A DNA stretch of 64,000 nt from Geminicoccus roseus DSM 18922 (GCF_000427665.1 NZ_KE386572.1:5332373-5396372), one strand, 5' to 3'; counted from the first letter of the stretch, positions 33,844 to 43,482 are shown. The notes: a model not told the origin generated them from the sequence alone. A program made the numbers and translations.

Positions 33844-35702
33844 GGGCTCGGCACCCCACTCATCAGGCCGATGGCGGCAGGCTCCGGCTCGTCCTCAAGC
33901 GGCTCCTCCTGGTAGAAGGCGGCCGTCACGATCGGCAACATCGCGAGCACGTTGTTCAGTCCCCAGAACAGGTTCGCCAGGAGTGCCCCCAGCTTGTAGT
34001 CACGCAGGTCCAGCGACCAGCAAATGAACGCGAAGGCCAAGCTCCAGAGCGTCAGCAGAATGATCGCGAGCTGTGGCCATACGAGGTAAAGGAAGTTGCC
34101 TTCCTGACGCACCTTCGGAGTCACCTTGAACTTGATTTCCTTGCGCAGGAGGGTCGTCCAGATCGCCCGCAGGTTGATCGGGAAGAAGTTCAGATAGGCC
34201 GCCTTCGGCTTGTAGCCCGCGATGTTCCAGGTCCCCACCATGGTCGCCAGTTCATTGGCGATCAGGAACGGGATGAGGTGCATGAAGAACTCATCAGAAT
34301 AGGCGGCGACTGGCGCAACATTGAACAAAAGATAGATGATCGGCGCCAGCAGGAAGACCGTGTTCCAGATGGCGCCCAGATAAGAATAAAAGGTCGACCC
34401 GTACATGATCTTCTGCGGCAGGGTCAGCCCTTTACGGAAGAGCGGGTTCTCGTGGAACAGGATATCCAGGCTGCCGCCGGCGTAGCGAAAGCGCTGCATC
34501 GCCCAGGTCAGCAGGTCCTGCGGCGAGAGCATCTTCGATTCCACGAACGGGTGCTGCACCGACTTCCAGCCGCGCTCGCGGTCGCTGTGCAGGACGATGG
34601 AGGTGAAGATGTCCTCGGAGGCATGGAACTTGTATGGCGTCACCTCGGTGTTGAGCGCCGCCTCCTGCCGGATCAGTTCCTCGACCACCGGATCCAGCGT
34701 CGTCTCGTTCAGCATCCGCAGCGTGCTGGAGATGGTGCCTTCCGCATCCCGGTCGCTGGCAAGAACATAGGAACGAAGGGCGGCCTCCATCACCGCCTCC
34801 CGGCGATGGATCGAAGCCGCGCCGCAGCAGAACCCCGCATTCGCCCAGTTCCGGCGGCGCAGGATGATATCGTAGAAGAGCTGCGGGTCGTTCACGAACG
34901 GATCGTGCCCGACCTCGACCGGGCCGATCACCCGCTCCACGGCCCGCCCGATGAAGCGGCCGAAACGGCCGAACCGGCGCTCCAGAACCTTGGGGAGCGG
35001 CTTGCCCGCCGGCAGGTCGTAGAACCATTGCGGGGTCTGCACCCAAGCCATCTTCGGATCGCGGAAATAGCCGAGCGTCCGCTCCAGGATGGTCGCGAAC
35101 GGCCGGGTATCGGCGTCGCAGATCAGGATGAAGTCGCCGCTGGTGTGCTCGATGGCGTTGCGCAGGTTGCCGGCCTTGAAGCCGATATTGGAGGGCCGGG
35201 TGATGTAGTTGACCCCCTCCTCGGCGGCCACGGCGGCCATGGCCGGCCGCTTGCCGTCGTCCAGGACGTGGATGCGCAGGTCCAGGGGGTGCGGATAGCG
35301 GATGTTCCTGGCATCGCGCAGGCCCAGCCGGACCAGTTCCGGATCCTCGTTATAGGTCGCGAAGAACACGTCGACGGCGATCGGGCGCCCAGGTTCGTCG
35401 GCATCGATGTCGCAGTCCTGGGCGTTTTCCGGCGGCGGGAGGATCGGCGGATCGCTGGTCTTCCAGAGATTGACCGTGAACAGGATCAGGCCGAAATATG
35501 CCAGGGTCTCCGCAAGCGCCACCGGCAGCGCGAACCAGAGCGCGTCGTAGTTGAGCGAGTAGAGCCAGCGCCAGCCGATGTACCAGCCGCCCAGGACCAG
35601 CGACACCGTGGCCAGGAACTGCCAGAGCGATTCACGCTGGTCCGAGTGGGGAACGGGTGGCGGCGGCTTCCTGCCTTCGTACCTTGTAAAATAAAACGGC
35701 AT
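33840..35702 (-). CDS. Membrane glycosyltransferase 2 (cellulose/curdlan synthase-like)
   Basis: Processive-type GT2 synthase of 620 residues. Two N-terminal membrane helices precede the cytosolic GT-A domain with VDVFFATYNED (first Asp), CDADTRP (DxD) and HASEDIFT (acceptor-site Asp in SED where TED is usual). The acceptor motif is QRFRY in place of QxxRW. At least four more helices follow. No PilZ domain is visible, so it is not a standard c-di-GMP-controlled BcsA. It heads the coupled operon GT2, DUF3131, DUF3131, modular protein. The polymer is unknown; a beta-glucan is a reasonable guess. Confidence 0.92.
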   Translation of the reverse strand: MPFYFTRYEGRKPPPPVPHSDQRESLWQFLATVSLVLGGWYIGWRWLYSLNYDALWFALPVALAETLAYFGLILFTVNLWKTSDPPILPPPENAQDCDIDADEPGRPIAVDVFFATYNEDPELVRLGLRDARNIRYPHPLDLRIHVLDDGKRPAMAAVAAEEGVNYITRPSNIGFKAGNLRNAIEHTSGDFILICDADTRPFATILERTLGYFRDPKMAWVQTPQWFYDLPAGKPLPKVLERRFGRFGRFIGRAVERVIGPVEVGHDPFVNDPQLFYDIILRRRNWANAGFCCGAASIHRREAVMEAALRSYVLASDRDAEGTISSTLRMLNETTLDPVVEELIRQEAALNTEVTPYKFHASEDIFTSIVLHSDRERGWKSVQHPFVESKMLSPQDLLTWAMQRFRYAGGSLDILFHENPLFRKGLTLPQKIMYGSTFYSYLGAIWNTVFLLAPIIYLLFNVAPVAAYSDEFFMHLIPFLIANELATMVGTWNIAGYKPKAAYLNFFPINLRAIWTTLLRKEIKFKVTPKVRQEGNFLYLVWPQLAIILLTLWSLAFAFICWSLDLRDYKLGALLANLFWGLNNVLAMLPIVTAAFYQEEPLEDEPEPAAIGLMSGVPSP

Positions 35703-35729
35703 GTTCCGCCACTGAGGCTATTTTTATGC

Positions 35730-35758
35730 GATATTCAATAGGGTAGTTTTTATGTCAA
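35730..35758 (-). promoter_or_regulatory. Candidate promoter of the GT2 operon
   Basis: On the minus strand a perfect TTGACA (35758-35753) is followed after 17 bases by AATATC (35735-35730), a weak -10. Transcription would begin just before the GT2 ATG at 35702. The gap to the divergent acyltransferase is AT-rich, unlike the surroundings. Confidence 0.45.
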
Positions 35759-35839
35759 GCTTTAGCTAGACATTTCCGGATATTTCATTCTTCCTGCGCG
35801 GCGGCTCAACAACGCCATTCTGCCCACGGTGAGATCGTC

Positions 35840-37006
35840 ATGGCTTCAAGGGCTTCCGAGGCATCGCGCTTTGCCTGGCTGGACACGCTGAGGCTCCTTG
35901 CAGGCATCTGCATCGTCGCCGTTCATTCCACGTCCAACCCTGCGGGAAACCCTTTCCCCAACTTCCCCGAGGGGGAGCGAATCGCCCCGATCCTGTTCCG
36001 CTCGATCGTCTATATCGCGCGCACCGAGCTGTTCCTGATCATCTCCGTGTTTCTCCTCATGATGGCGCTGGATCGACGGCCGCGCTCCTATGGCACCGTG
36101 ATCCGCGAGCAGGCCCGTCGCCTGCTGGTGCCGTTCGCCTTCTGGGTCGTGGTCTATGCCTTCTACCGCCTGATCAAGGCCGCGCGTTTCGGCTATGCGG
36201 CGAGCATCCTGACCGATCTTGCCGATCCGTGGAGTTGGGCCGGTTACCTCCTCCTGGGCAACGTCCAGTATCACATGCATTTCCTGCCGACCTTGTTCGG
36301 CATGATCCTGCTGTTCCCTGCCTACCGTCTCGCAGTGCGCCTGCCGATCCTGGGCGTGTCCGTCCTGATCTTCCTGTCGGCCAAGCTGGTGCTCGACCAA
36401 TGGGTCTACGGGACCCTGAGCGGTTCGCCGTGGCTCGAATACGTCGTGCGGCTCGTGAAGATCTTGACCTATGGAGGCTACGGCATCCTGGCAGCCAGCT
36501 TCTATGGCATTCTGAAGCGTGACTTCGACACCGAGACCGGGCGGCAGATCTTCGGTGTCGTTCTTCTGCTGGGCGCCGCCTTGTTCATGGTGAAACTCGT
36601 CCATGCCTACCAGATCATCAAGACAGGGACCTGGGTCTTCACCTTCACGCCCGGGTACTGGGCGGACTATCTCATGCCGCCACTCCTGTTCCTCGGCATC
36701 ATGTCGATGCGGCACCTCAATTGGCCTCCGATCTTTTCCCGCCTGGCGCCGTTCAGCTTCGGCATCTACCTCATGCATCCGCTCCTGATGGACCTGGTCG
36801 AGATCATGATCGCGCCCTGGAACCTGGTCCCCTGGCAGATGGTGAGCCTGAAGTTTCCGCTGGTCCTGGTCAGCACCGTGATCCTGGTGATGCTGGTCGC
36901 ACGCCTGCCATTCCTGTCCTGGACCATCGGCCTCAGCGCCAAGCCGGCGCGCCAGGCGCCCCCGATGCAGACACCACCCGCAGCCATGGCCCTGCCCCGT
37001 TCCTGA
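35840..37006 (+). CDS. Acyltransferase 3 family membrane protein
   Basis: Integral membrane O-acyltransferase of 388 residues with about ten helices. The catalytic-type His is in ICIVAVHSTSNP in the first helix, and the family's RRLLVPFAFW segment and FSFGIYLMHPLLMD close to the C-terminus are present. Such enzymes transfer acetyl or succinyl groups to exported sugars. It is divergent from the GT2 operon with a shared 137-base promoter region and convergent with the beta-barrel protein gene. It probably decorates the polymer made by the GT2. Confidence 0.9.
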   Translation: MASRASEASRFAWLDTLRLLAGICIVAVHSTSNPAGNPFPNFPEGERIAPILFRSIVYIARTELFLIISVFLLMMALDRRPRSYGTVIREQARRLLVPFAFWVVVYAFYRLIKAARFGYAASILTDLADPWSWAGYLLLGNVQYHMHFLPTLFGMILLFPAYRLAVRLPILGVSVLIFLSAKLVLDQWVYGTLSGSPWLEYVVRLVKILTYGGYGILAASFYGILKRDFDTETGRQIFGVVLLLGAALFMVKLVHAYQIIKTGTWVFTFTPGYWADYLMPPLLFLGIMSMRHLNWPPIFSRLAPFSFGIYLMHPLLMDLVEIMIAPWNLVPWQMVSLKFPLVLVSTVILVMLVARLPFLSWTIGLSAKPARQAPPMQTPPAAMALPRS

Positions 37007-37022
37007 TGGGAAGCGAGGCGGC

Positions 37023-39449
37023 TCAGGGCTCGGCGAACCAGTCGATCACCTCTTCCAGCGGAACCCGGTAGGTCAGGCTGACGGCGCCATCGAGAAAGCG
37101 GCTGCCCCCGTCGCGCCAGGGCCAACGGTTCCCGGAAGAATTGCTGTACTCCAGGGAGAAGGTGCCCGGCCGCCAGTTCGACCAGCCGAAGGAGTAGCTG
37201 TAGTCCGGGTCCCAGTCCTGCTGCTGGTCGGGGTCCGGATAGAGAAAGGCGGTGCCTCCGACGAACAGGCTTCGCCAGATATAGTAGCGGCATCCGAAGG
37301 AGAGCGACGTCTTGAAGCTCTTGTCGCTGTTGCTGGCCTGATCAAAGTAGCGGGGTGTCGTCGAGATCGCCGGCTGGCAGGCGAAGATCCGGCTTTCTTC
37401 GGTATAGAGCGGCGCAAAGACACGGTCCTCGATGGCCAGCTTGTAGGCAGCCCGGATCGATCCCTCCTCCAGCCTGGTGAAGGCCTCCTCCCCGTCGGGA
37501 TCGAAGCGGTTGCCGCCATAGTTCCCGTAGGTCAGCGAGAAAGTGCCGGGGCGGTAGTCGTCATAGCCGAAGGCATAGGCGAAGTCCGGGTTCCAGGGCT
37601 GCTGGTGGGAGGGCTCCAGGTACTGGTAGAGCGTCAGCCGCCCGAACCAGCCGGTGTCCGGCCAGTTGAGACTGAGGGTCGTGCTGAAGGTCGGCGTCGA
37701 CGGAGGTTCGCGGTCCGGCCCGATGATGTTCGGATCCTGAACGACGTCATTCTCCCCGGCGCGAAGCGGAAGGCCCACGCCCAGCGTGATGCCGAGGGCG
37801 CGGTCGAGCCACTGCCCCCAGGTCAGTTCCGGCGTGGTCCGTCTGGCGACCGCCTTCTTGCGCGGGGCGCTGCTGTTGGCGGTGCGCCAGTCGGCGATGA
37901 AGCTCTCAAGGTAGTAGGTGATGGATTCGACTTCCGCCCCCTCGTCGAACCCCAGGCGGGACGGACCGCTCTTGCTCCACGTCCCGCCATAGAGCGCGGT
38001 CCCGGTGGCGCGTCCGAGCACCACCTGCTGCCGGAGGCTGATGGATACGCGGAACGGGCAGCCGGTCTCCGGGTCCCCGGTGGAAAGGTAGAACTCCAGG
38101 CGCGGCTGGCCGGGCAGTTCCGCCAGGTCCTTGGCGCTCACCACCCGCAGGCCTGCCTCTTCCAGCCGCCTTTCCACCCGCTGGCGGACTTCCGCGCGCA
38201 GCTTGCCCTTCAGCGGCGCCGGTTCGGTGAGATAGTCGGTGAGCACGGCCACGGCTTCGAGGCCGCGCAGGCCGTCAATCGAATCGCCGAGCGGCGCCTC
38301 CGGATCCAGCGGCTCGATCGGGCAGGTCGCGCCGGGCGCCAGGCCGGCCGCAGGCGAGCCTGTCGGGCGCTCGGCCGGCACCCGCGGCGCTGGCGAGGAG
38401 ATCAGCTCCATCCCGTTCCGGAGATGAAGCGGCTTCGGGTCGGGTGGTCGGGGCGCCGCGGCCGAAGAAACGGACAGAGATGAAGACGGCGTCTCGGCTG
38501 AAGGAGAGAGTTCCAGGCCGGGCTCCGGGGCTGGCGGCCCAGCGGCAGGCTGGACCGGTACCGCTTCGGGCAGCGCAGAAGCGGGGACCTGCGCGGGCGG
38601 TGCCGCTGGAGCGACAGCCGGAGGGGTGCTGGCAGGTGGATCCGGGACGGGCGCGGGCTGGGTGGCTACTGACGACGGGACTGTGGCTGGTGGCCGCAAC
38701 GCGGGCGCCGAAGCGATGGCCGCACGATCGTCTGCCGGCGGCGCAATTGGGAGGAGAGCCTCGGGTGGTGCAGGAGGTTCGGGTGGAAGGTGACCGGATG
38801 GAGGCGGCCGTTCATCCTGGCCCGCAACAGCATGACCCGCTGCCGGCTCCCCGCCATTCTCGGCCCATCGCAGATAGCGGATGACCACCGCCAGCCCGTC
38901 CACCGGCAGGGCCGGCCTGCCATGCTCCGGCACGAGGGCGGTTGTTCCCTCCAGACCGCCGGCCGAAGCAATTTTGGACAACTGGCCGAGGGTTGCCGGC
39001 GCCATGTCCGGGTTATCGCCTTGTCGGAGCCGGAGTTCGGTCGGGGCGTCCTCGATGGAAAGGATGACCTGACCTTCTGCCCCCAGTTCCACGTGCAGAC
39101 TCTCGCGGCTCGCCCGGCAATCGATCGACGGCCAGGAGATGCACAACACTTCCCAGACGGTCTCCGGATCCCGCTCGTCCACCGCGAACCGCGCATAGCC
39201 GTCGGGGTCGAACCGGTAGGTGATCCCGTCCGCCACACCCTGCTGGTAGGTGGGCCAGCCAATGGCACCCCGGATGTCCTGATCCCGCTCGACCGCGCCC
39301 GGTGCGAAGGCCCGGCTGGTATCAAGGAACGCCTCTTGGGCAGCGGCTGTTCCAGCGGCATGGGTCAGGACCAGCGCCAGTGCCAGCCGCCCGGCACTCC
39401 ATCGCCCTGCAGGAGGATATTCGCAGCGCCTCTTCACCAGGCAGGCCAT
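37023..39449 (-). CDS. Exported modular protein with C-terminal outer-membrane beta-barrel
   Basis: Protein of about 808 residues. After a signal peptide (ALALVLTHAAGTAAAQE) it repeats the architecture of the protein at 28914: N-terminal domain with GAIGWPTYQQG and FDPDGYARF, a Pro/Ala-rich linker, then the same middle domain (GLRGLEAVAVLTDYLTEP to ITYYLESFIADWRTAN). Instead of a peptidoglycan-binding module it ends in about 260 residues of alternating aromatic strands with two internal repeats around RPGTFSL, followed by TYGNYGGNRF or EYSNSSGNRW. A final Phe-rich strand suggests a beta-barrel. ATG at 39449 is preferred over 39497. It may form the outer-membrane end of the polysaccharide system. 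Confidence 0.82.
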   Translation of the reverse strand: MACLVKRRCEYPPAGRWSAGRLALALVLTHAAGTAAAQEAFLDTSRAFAPGAVERDQDIRGAIGWPTYQQGVADGITYRFDPDGYARFAVDERDPETVWEVLCISWPSIDCRASRESLHVELGAEGQVILSIEDAPTELRLRQGDNPDMAPATLGQLSKIASAGGLEGTTALVPEHGRPALPVDGLAVVIRYLRWAENGGEPAAGHAVAGQDERPPPSGHLPPEPPAPPEALLPIAPPADDRAAIASAPALRPPATVPSSVATQPAPVPDPPASTPPAVAPAAPPAQVPASALPEAVPVQPAAGPPAPEPGLELSPSAETPSSSLSVSSAAAPRPPDPKPLHLRNGMELISSPAPRVPAERPTGSPAAGLAPGATCPIEPLDPEAPLGDSIDGLRGLEAVAVLTDYLTEPAPLKGKLRAEVRQRVERRLEEAGLRVVSAKDLAELPGQPRLEFYLSTGDPETGCPFRVSISLRQQVVLGRATGTALYGGTWSKSGPSRLGFDEGAEVESITYYLESFIADWRTANSSAPRKKAVARRTTPELTWGQWLDRALGITLGVGLPLRAGENDVVQDPNIIGPDREPPSTPTFSTTLSLNWPDTGWFGRLTLYQYLEPSHQQPWNPDFAYAFGYDDYRPGTFSLTYGNYGGNRFDPDGEEAFTRLEEGSIRAAYKLAIEDRVFAPLYTEESRIFACQPAISTTPRYFDQASNSDKSFKTSLSFGCRYYIWRSLFVGGTAFLYPDPDQQQDWDPDYSYSFGWSNWRPGTFSLEYSNSSGNRWPWRDGGSRFLDGAVSLTYRVPLEEVIDWFAEP

Positions 39450-39604
39450 GCTCCGTAGATCAAGGGCGCGCGGCCTACATAATCCTGGCCCGTGCACCTT
39501 CCAAGAGGTGCGACAACCAGGAACGCTACAACGTCGATTTAATGATCGTTCTCAGGGCAAATCCCGTATGAGGACCGCTCCGACAATTGTATTTCCGATA
39601 TGAC

Positions 39605-40399
39605 ATGCGGCGAATTTCTCACTTGTTTCCGGCGATAGTCGTAGCTCTGCTGGCGGCGGGCTGCGGCCCCAGGCTCGACAGCTGTGGCGGCCCCCCTGGC
39701 GGCTGGGGCTTCGACGGCTCGGGCCAGCTGCTTCCCGTACTGGAAACGGTTCCTCCTGCGCTGACGATCGTCGCGCTTGGTTCCTCCAGCACCGAGGGCA
39801 TCGGGGCGTCCACGCCGGCATACACCTATCCCGCGCAACTGCAGCGCATCCTCGACAACCGCTATCCGGATGCTGACATCAAGGTGTTCAACAAGGGTGT
39901 CGCCCAGGAGATCGTGGCGAGCAACCTGGTCCGCCTGGACCGGGATGTGCTTTCCCTTTCGCCCGACCTCGTCATCTGGCAGGTCGGCACCAACGACGCG
40001 ATCTACCTGGACGACCTGACGACGATCCTGGAGCAGGTTCAGACCGGCATCGACCGGATCAAGAAGTCCGGGACGCGACTGGCCATCCTGTCCCCCCAGT
40101 CGTTTCCCGACGAGGCGCGCGACGGGCGCATCCGACGGATGAACGACGCCCTGCGCGACATGGCGCTCGCCAACGACGTGTCGTTCCTGGACCGGCACGG
40201 GCTGATGACGTGGTGGCTGGACTCCCGCACCCTGTTCCCCGACGAACTGCTCGGCGGGGACGCCCTGCACATGAGTGACCGAAGCTACGAATGTCTTGCC
40301 ATCCGTATCGCAGATCTCGTACCGGCGCTCGCCCAGACTCAGAGTGACAAACATCTGGCATCATCGCCGCAGGTGCCACTCACCGTCTTGCCAAGATAG
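39605..40399 (+). CDS. SGNH/GDSL hydrolase lipoprotein
   Basis: Esterase of about 264 residues with a lipoprotein signal (lipobox LLAAGC). SGNH residues are visible: Ser in VALGSSSTEG, Asn in WQVGTNDA, and Asp/His in GDALHMSD. Members of this family add or remove O-acetyl groups on exported glycans. ATG at 39605 gives MRRISHLFP and is preferred over 39587. It is divergent from the beta-barrel protein gene, with about 155 bases between the starts, and near the acyltransferase. It is likely part of the envelope polysaccharide locus. Confidence 0.88.
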   Translation: MRRISHLFPAIVVALLAAGCGPRLDSCGGPPGGWGFDGSGQLLPVLETVPPALTIVALGSSSTEGIGASTPAYTYPAQLQRILDNRYPDADIKVFNKGVAQEIVASNLVRLDRDVLSLSPDLVIWQVGTNDAIYLDDLTTILEQVQTGIDRIKKSGTRLAILSPQSFPDEARDGRIRRMNDALRDMALANDVSFLDRHGLMTWWLDSRTLFPDELLGGDALHMSDRSYECLAIRIADLVPALAQTQSDKHLASSPQVPLTVLPR

Positions 40400-40532
40400 C
40401 CGCATCCCCTTTTTGCATTGGTGCAGGGTAGGTCGATCTGGCCCAAGGTTCACGTGGGGACCTGAGGGATCCGGGGCCGCGACTTCGCCGGGGCTGCCTT
40501 TCAATATTCCAACCGACTCTCAGGAGACAGAG

Positions 40533-42614
40533 ATGCCGGCGGCTCCCATACCCGAGGACGAGGACGAACGCCTAGCCTCCCTCCTGGCCTGCAACATTCT
40601 TGATACGCCGTCTGATCCACGCTTCGATTCCATGACCCGCCTTGCGGCGCGGCTCTACGGCGTCCCGATCGCGCTGGTGTCGCTGATCGATGACCGGCGA
40701 CAGTGGTTCAAGTCGTCGGTCGGCGTGTCGCTCACCGAAACCTCCCGCGATCTCGCCTTCTGCGCGCATGCGCTTCTCCATCCGGATCAGCCGCTGGTGG
40801 TGGAAGATGCGACGTTGGATCCGCGCTTCGCCGACAACCACCTCGTGACCGGCCCGCTCGGGGTGCGCTTCTATGCCGGTGTCCCGCTGCGCGATCGGGA
40901 GGGACGAGCACTCGGCACGCTCTGCATCCTCGACCAGCGGCCGCGCCAAATGCAGCTCGTCGAGTTGCACACCCTGATCGACCTGGCTGCGGGCGTGGGC
41001 TCGGTGATCGAGCTGTACCGGAGCCTCGCGACGCTCCAGGACGGAGAAGAGGTCGCCCGAACGCGTGCCGAGGAGTTGGACGCGGCGCGGCGGAAGGCCG
41101 AGGAGGCGGACAAGGCCAAGTCGATGTTCCTGGCGGCGATGAGCCACGAGATCCGCACCCCGCTCACCGGCGTGCTCGGCATGGCCGACCTGCTCAGCCA
41201 CGAGGCGCTCACCGTCAGGCAGCGCGGCTATGTCGACGTGATCCGCACCTCCGGCCGCCACTTGCTGACCGTCATCAACGACATCCTGGATTTCTCCCGG
41301 CTCGAAGCTGGCGGCCTGATCCTCGAGCAGATCGACTTCGCGATTGCCGATGTCCTGGAGCAGACCCGCTCGATCCTGTCGCCTCATGCGCATGAGCGCG
41401 GGCTGCAACTGGCGTTCGACATCGCCCAGCCGTCGCCCCCGGCCGTGAAAGGCGATCCCACCAGGCTGCGACAGGTCCTGGTCAACCTGATCGGCAACGG
41501 CCTGAAATTCACGAGCGAGGGCGGTGTCTGGGTGAGCATTCGGTGCCGGCCCCTGCCGGACGACCGGGTCAGCTGTCGTTTCGAGGTGCGTGACACCGGC
41601 ATCGGGATTGCCGAGGAGCGCCAGGCGGAACTCTTCGAGGCGTTCACCCAGGCCGACCTGTCCACCAGCCGCCGCTATGGCGGCAGCGGCCTCGGCCTTG
41701 CGATCTGCCGCCAGCTCGTGACGGCCATGGGCGGCACGATCGGTGTCGAGGGCCGGCCCGGGCAGGGCAGCACCTTCTGGTTCGAGATACCGTTCGAGCG
41801 GGGCAGCCTGGTCGCCGCACAGGAGAAGGCTGCGCTCGATCCGGCCTCGATGCCGAGCCTGCGCGTCCTGGTGGTCGAGGACGTGGCCGTCAATCGCGAC
41901 CTGCTGGAAGCCACCCTCGCCCGCTATGGCCACGTGGTGGCGTTCGCCGAAAACGGTGCCGAGGCGGTCGCCAAGGTCGCAGCCCAGTCCTTCGACCTGG
42001 TGCTCATGGACATGCAGATGCCGGTCATGGACGGGGTCGAAGCGACCCGGCGCATACGTGCGCTGCCTCCGCCGGCCTCCACGGTCCCGATCGTCGCGCT
42101 GACCGCCAACGTGCTGGAGACCGAGCGACAGCGCTGCTTGGCGGCCGGCATGAACCAGGTGCTCATCAAGCCGGTCGTCTGGACCGACCTGTTCGGCGTC
42201 CTGGCCTCGGTCGGCCAGCGCAGTCCCGCAGTCCATCGTCCCTCCCCCACCGCAGTCCCCCGCGATCGCCAGGAGACGCCGGATGCCGAGGGACTGGTGG
42301 ACCGGCAGCGGATCGACGCTCTCCGGTCGCTTCTGGGCGCTACCAAGCTCGAGAAGATCCTGCGGGATGTCATCCTGTCGACAGAAACGTCGGCGAAGGA
42401 GATGACGGATCTGGGAGAGGACGCGGCGGCCGTGGCGAGCATTGCGCACCGCCTGTGCGGCACCACGGCGAGCCTGGGATTGGCGCGCATCGGCGCGGCA
42501 AGCCGGGAGATCGAGGACCTCGCCCGCGAGGGGAAGCCCCTGCAGGCCGCCATCGCGGAACTGCACCAACTTGCCCGAAAGACCCGGGATCTGTTGGACT
42601 TGCAGGAAAGCTGA
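40533..42614 (+). CDS. Hybrid sensor histidine kinase (GAF-HisKA-HATPase-REC-Hpt)
   Basis: Cytosolic kinase of 693 residues with no membrane segment. A GAF sensor (about 20-160) is followed by a coiled coil, then the phospho-His in [13 protein letters not shown] (H205), and an ATPase domain with GTGIGIAEE-type G1 ([12 protein letters not shown]) and G2 ([14 protein letters not shown]). A receiver ([14 protein letters not shown], acceptor Asp in [13 protein letters not shown]) and a C-terminal Hpt domain ([13 protein letters not shown]) complete it. ATG at 40533 follows CAGGAGACAGAG. It should relay phosphate through its own REC and Hpt to a separate regulator. No partner lies next to it. Confidence 0.93.
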   Translation: MPAAPIPEDEDERLASLLACNILDTPSDPRFDSMTRLAARLYGVPIALVSLIDDRRQWFKSSVGVSLTETSRDLAFCAHALLHPDQPLVVEDATLDPRFADNHLVTGPLGVRFYAGVPLRDREGRALGTLCILDQRPRQMQLVELHTLIDLAAGVGSVIELYRSLATLQDGEEVARTRAEELDAARRKAEEADKAKSMFLAAMSHEIRTPLTGVLGMADLLSHEALTVRQRGYVDVIRTSGRHLLTVINDILDFSRLEAGGLILEQIDFAIADVLEQTRSILSPHAHERGLQLAFDIAQPSPPAVKGDPTRLRQVLVNLIGNGLKFTSEGGVWVSIRCRPLPDDRVSCRFEVRDTGIGIAEERQAELFEAFTQADLSTSRRYGGSGLGLAICRQLVTAMGGTIGVEGRPGQGSTFWFEIPFERGSLVAAQEKAALDPASMPSLRVLVVEDVAVNRDLLEATLARYGHVVAFAENGAEAVAKVAAQSFDLVLMDMQMPVMDGVEATRRIRALPPPASTVPIVALTANVLETERQRCLAAGMNQVLIKPVVWTDLFGVLASVGQRSPAVHRPSPTAVPRDRQETPDAEGLVDRQRIDALRSLLGATKLEKILRDVILSTETSAKEMTDLGEDAAAVASIAHRLCGTTASLGLARIGAASREIEDLAREGKPLQAAIAELHQLARKTRDLLDLQES

Positions 42615-42995
42615 CCGCCCCGCCCTTGATCCAGAGCGAGGCGGTTAGGAAGTGGACCCGGTCCCTCTGACCAGCCTGCCGCAAACCTGCCCGAGGCTCT
42701 TCGTCGGGCGCGAAGGCAAACGGGCGCATATGGTCGCCCTTCAGGAGCTCACAGGGTTCTCGAGGACTCTTGTTCAGCCACCATTCCTGCCGTTCCCATT
42801 CGATGCCACGATCCTCCCATGGCCACGCGATCTCCGGTGGATGGATCTTCGCTGAACCTAGTTCGGACGTATCTGGTAGCGTCCGTGGACGTGGTGGAAA
42901 TTTGGCGCCCGCGCGGGTGTAGGGCGAGGTGCCCATCGGACCGGCGGTTTAGGGTGGAGTTGCAAGGCACTGACCCGGACCGGCAAGGAGAGCCG
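42615..42995. other. Gap with no supported gene
   Basis: Between the kinase and the small RTX-like gene I see no frame that resembles a known family. A Trp-rich stretch on the minus strand (around 42690-42860) stays open but lacks a credible start and is not recognised. Only the AAGGAG ribosome site at the right end is functional in appearance. Confidence 0.4.
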
Positions 42996-43256
42996 ATGAT
43001 CGAGGACAGAATGCCACCGGCGGAACTGCTGCAGAGGACTGGAGTTGGTGACCTCCTGCTCGGCCTGGGTGGCAACGACATTCTCAAGGGTGGAAGGCAC
43101 AACGACCTGATCGTCGGTGGGGCCGGCCAGGTCCGCTACGTCGAGGGGGACGGCAAGACGACCGTCGCGATCAAAAACGATGGCAGCCAGGCAGCCGAGA
43201 TGCAGTTCGCCATGAGCGGCACACTCGACCCGCGCGCGCCCGACTTCATCCACTGA
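42996..43256 (+). CDS. Short protein with one RTX-type calcium-binding repeat pair
   Basis: Open frame of 86 residues with a good ribosome site (AAGGAG, 5 bases before ATG). The centre reads LGGNDILKGGRHNDLIVGG, two neighbouring degenerate nonapeptides of the GGxGxDxLx haemolysin-type calcium-binding repeat. There is no catalytic or signal part. It is either a fragment left from a larger RTX exoprotein or a very small calcium-binding protein. The short length and the gene-poor flanks favour a remnant. Confidence 0.5.
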   Translation: MIEDRMPPAELLQRTGVGDLLLGLGGNDILKGGRHNDLIVGGAGQVRYVEGDGKTTVAIKNDGSQAAEMQFAMSGTLDPRAPDFIH

Positions 43257-43482
43257 GCCGGATCCGGGCAGGCGCGGCACTTGTTACACCCTGTCCGGCC
43301 GCCGTGACCCAGATCCGGCGGTTCGCGGACAAGCTGACGTCAAACGTCCTGATCACCAGATCGCTCGCCCTGGACGAAGCCCTTTTTGCCCAGTTCATCG
43401 ATCCCCTTGCCGGCCTGGTCATGGTCGTCGCGACTGCATGATGGGCGGTGCTGACGATCCTGCTCACGCTGCACGACCTCGC

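Noticed and set aside
35721-35740. TTATGCGATA before the GT2 operon, similar to the right arm of the proposed IclR element
   Set aside because: No ATCG lies 25 bases upstream, and the genes are unrelated; treated as a chance half-match.
39494-39511. Hairpin GCACCT/AGGTGC between the barrel-protein and SGNH genes
   Set aside because: Only six pairs, in a divergent promoter region with no T-run; not a terminator, and no regulator to assign.
40572-42569. Minus-strand open frame of 665 codons opposite the hybrid kinase
   Set aside because: Shadow of the kinase gene; no domain resemblance.
42690-42860. Trp-rich minus-strand frame between the kinase and the RTX-like gene
   Set aside because: No credible start, ribosome site or family; not annotated as a gene.
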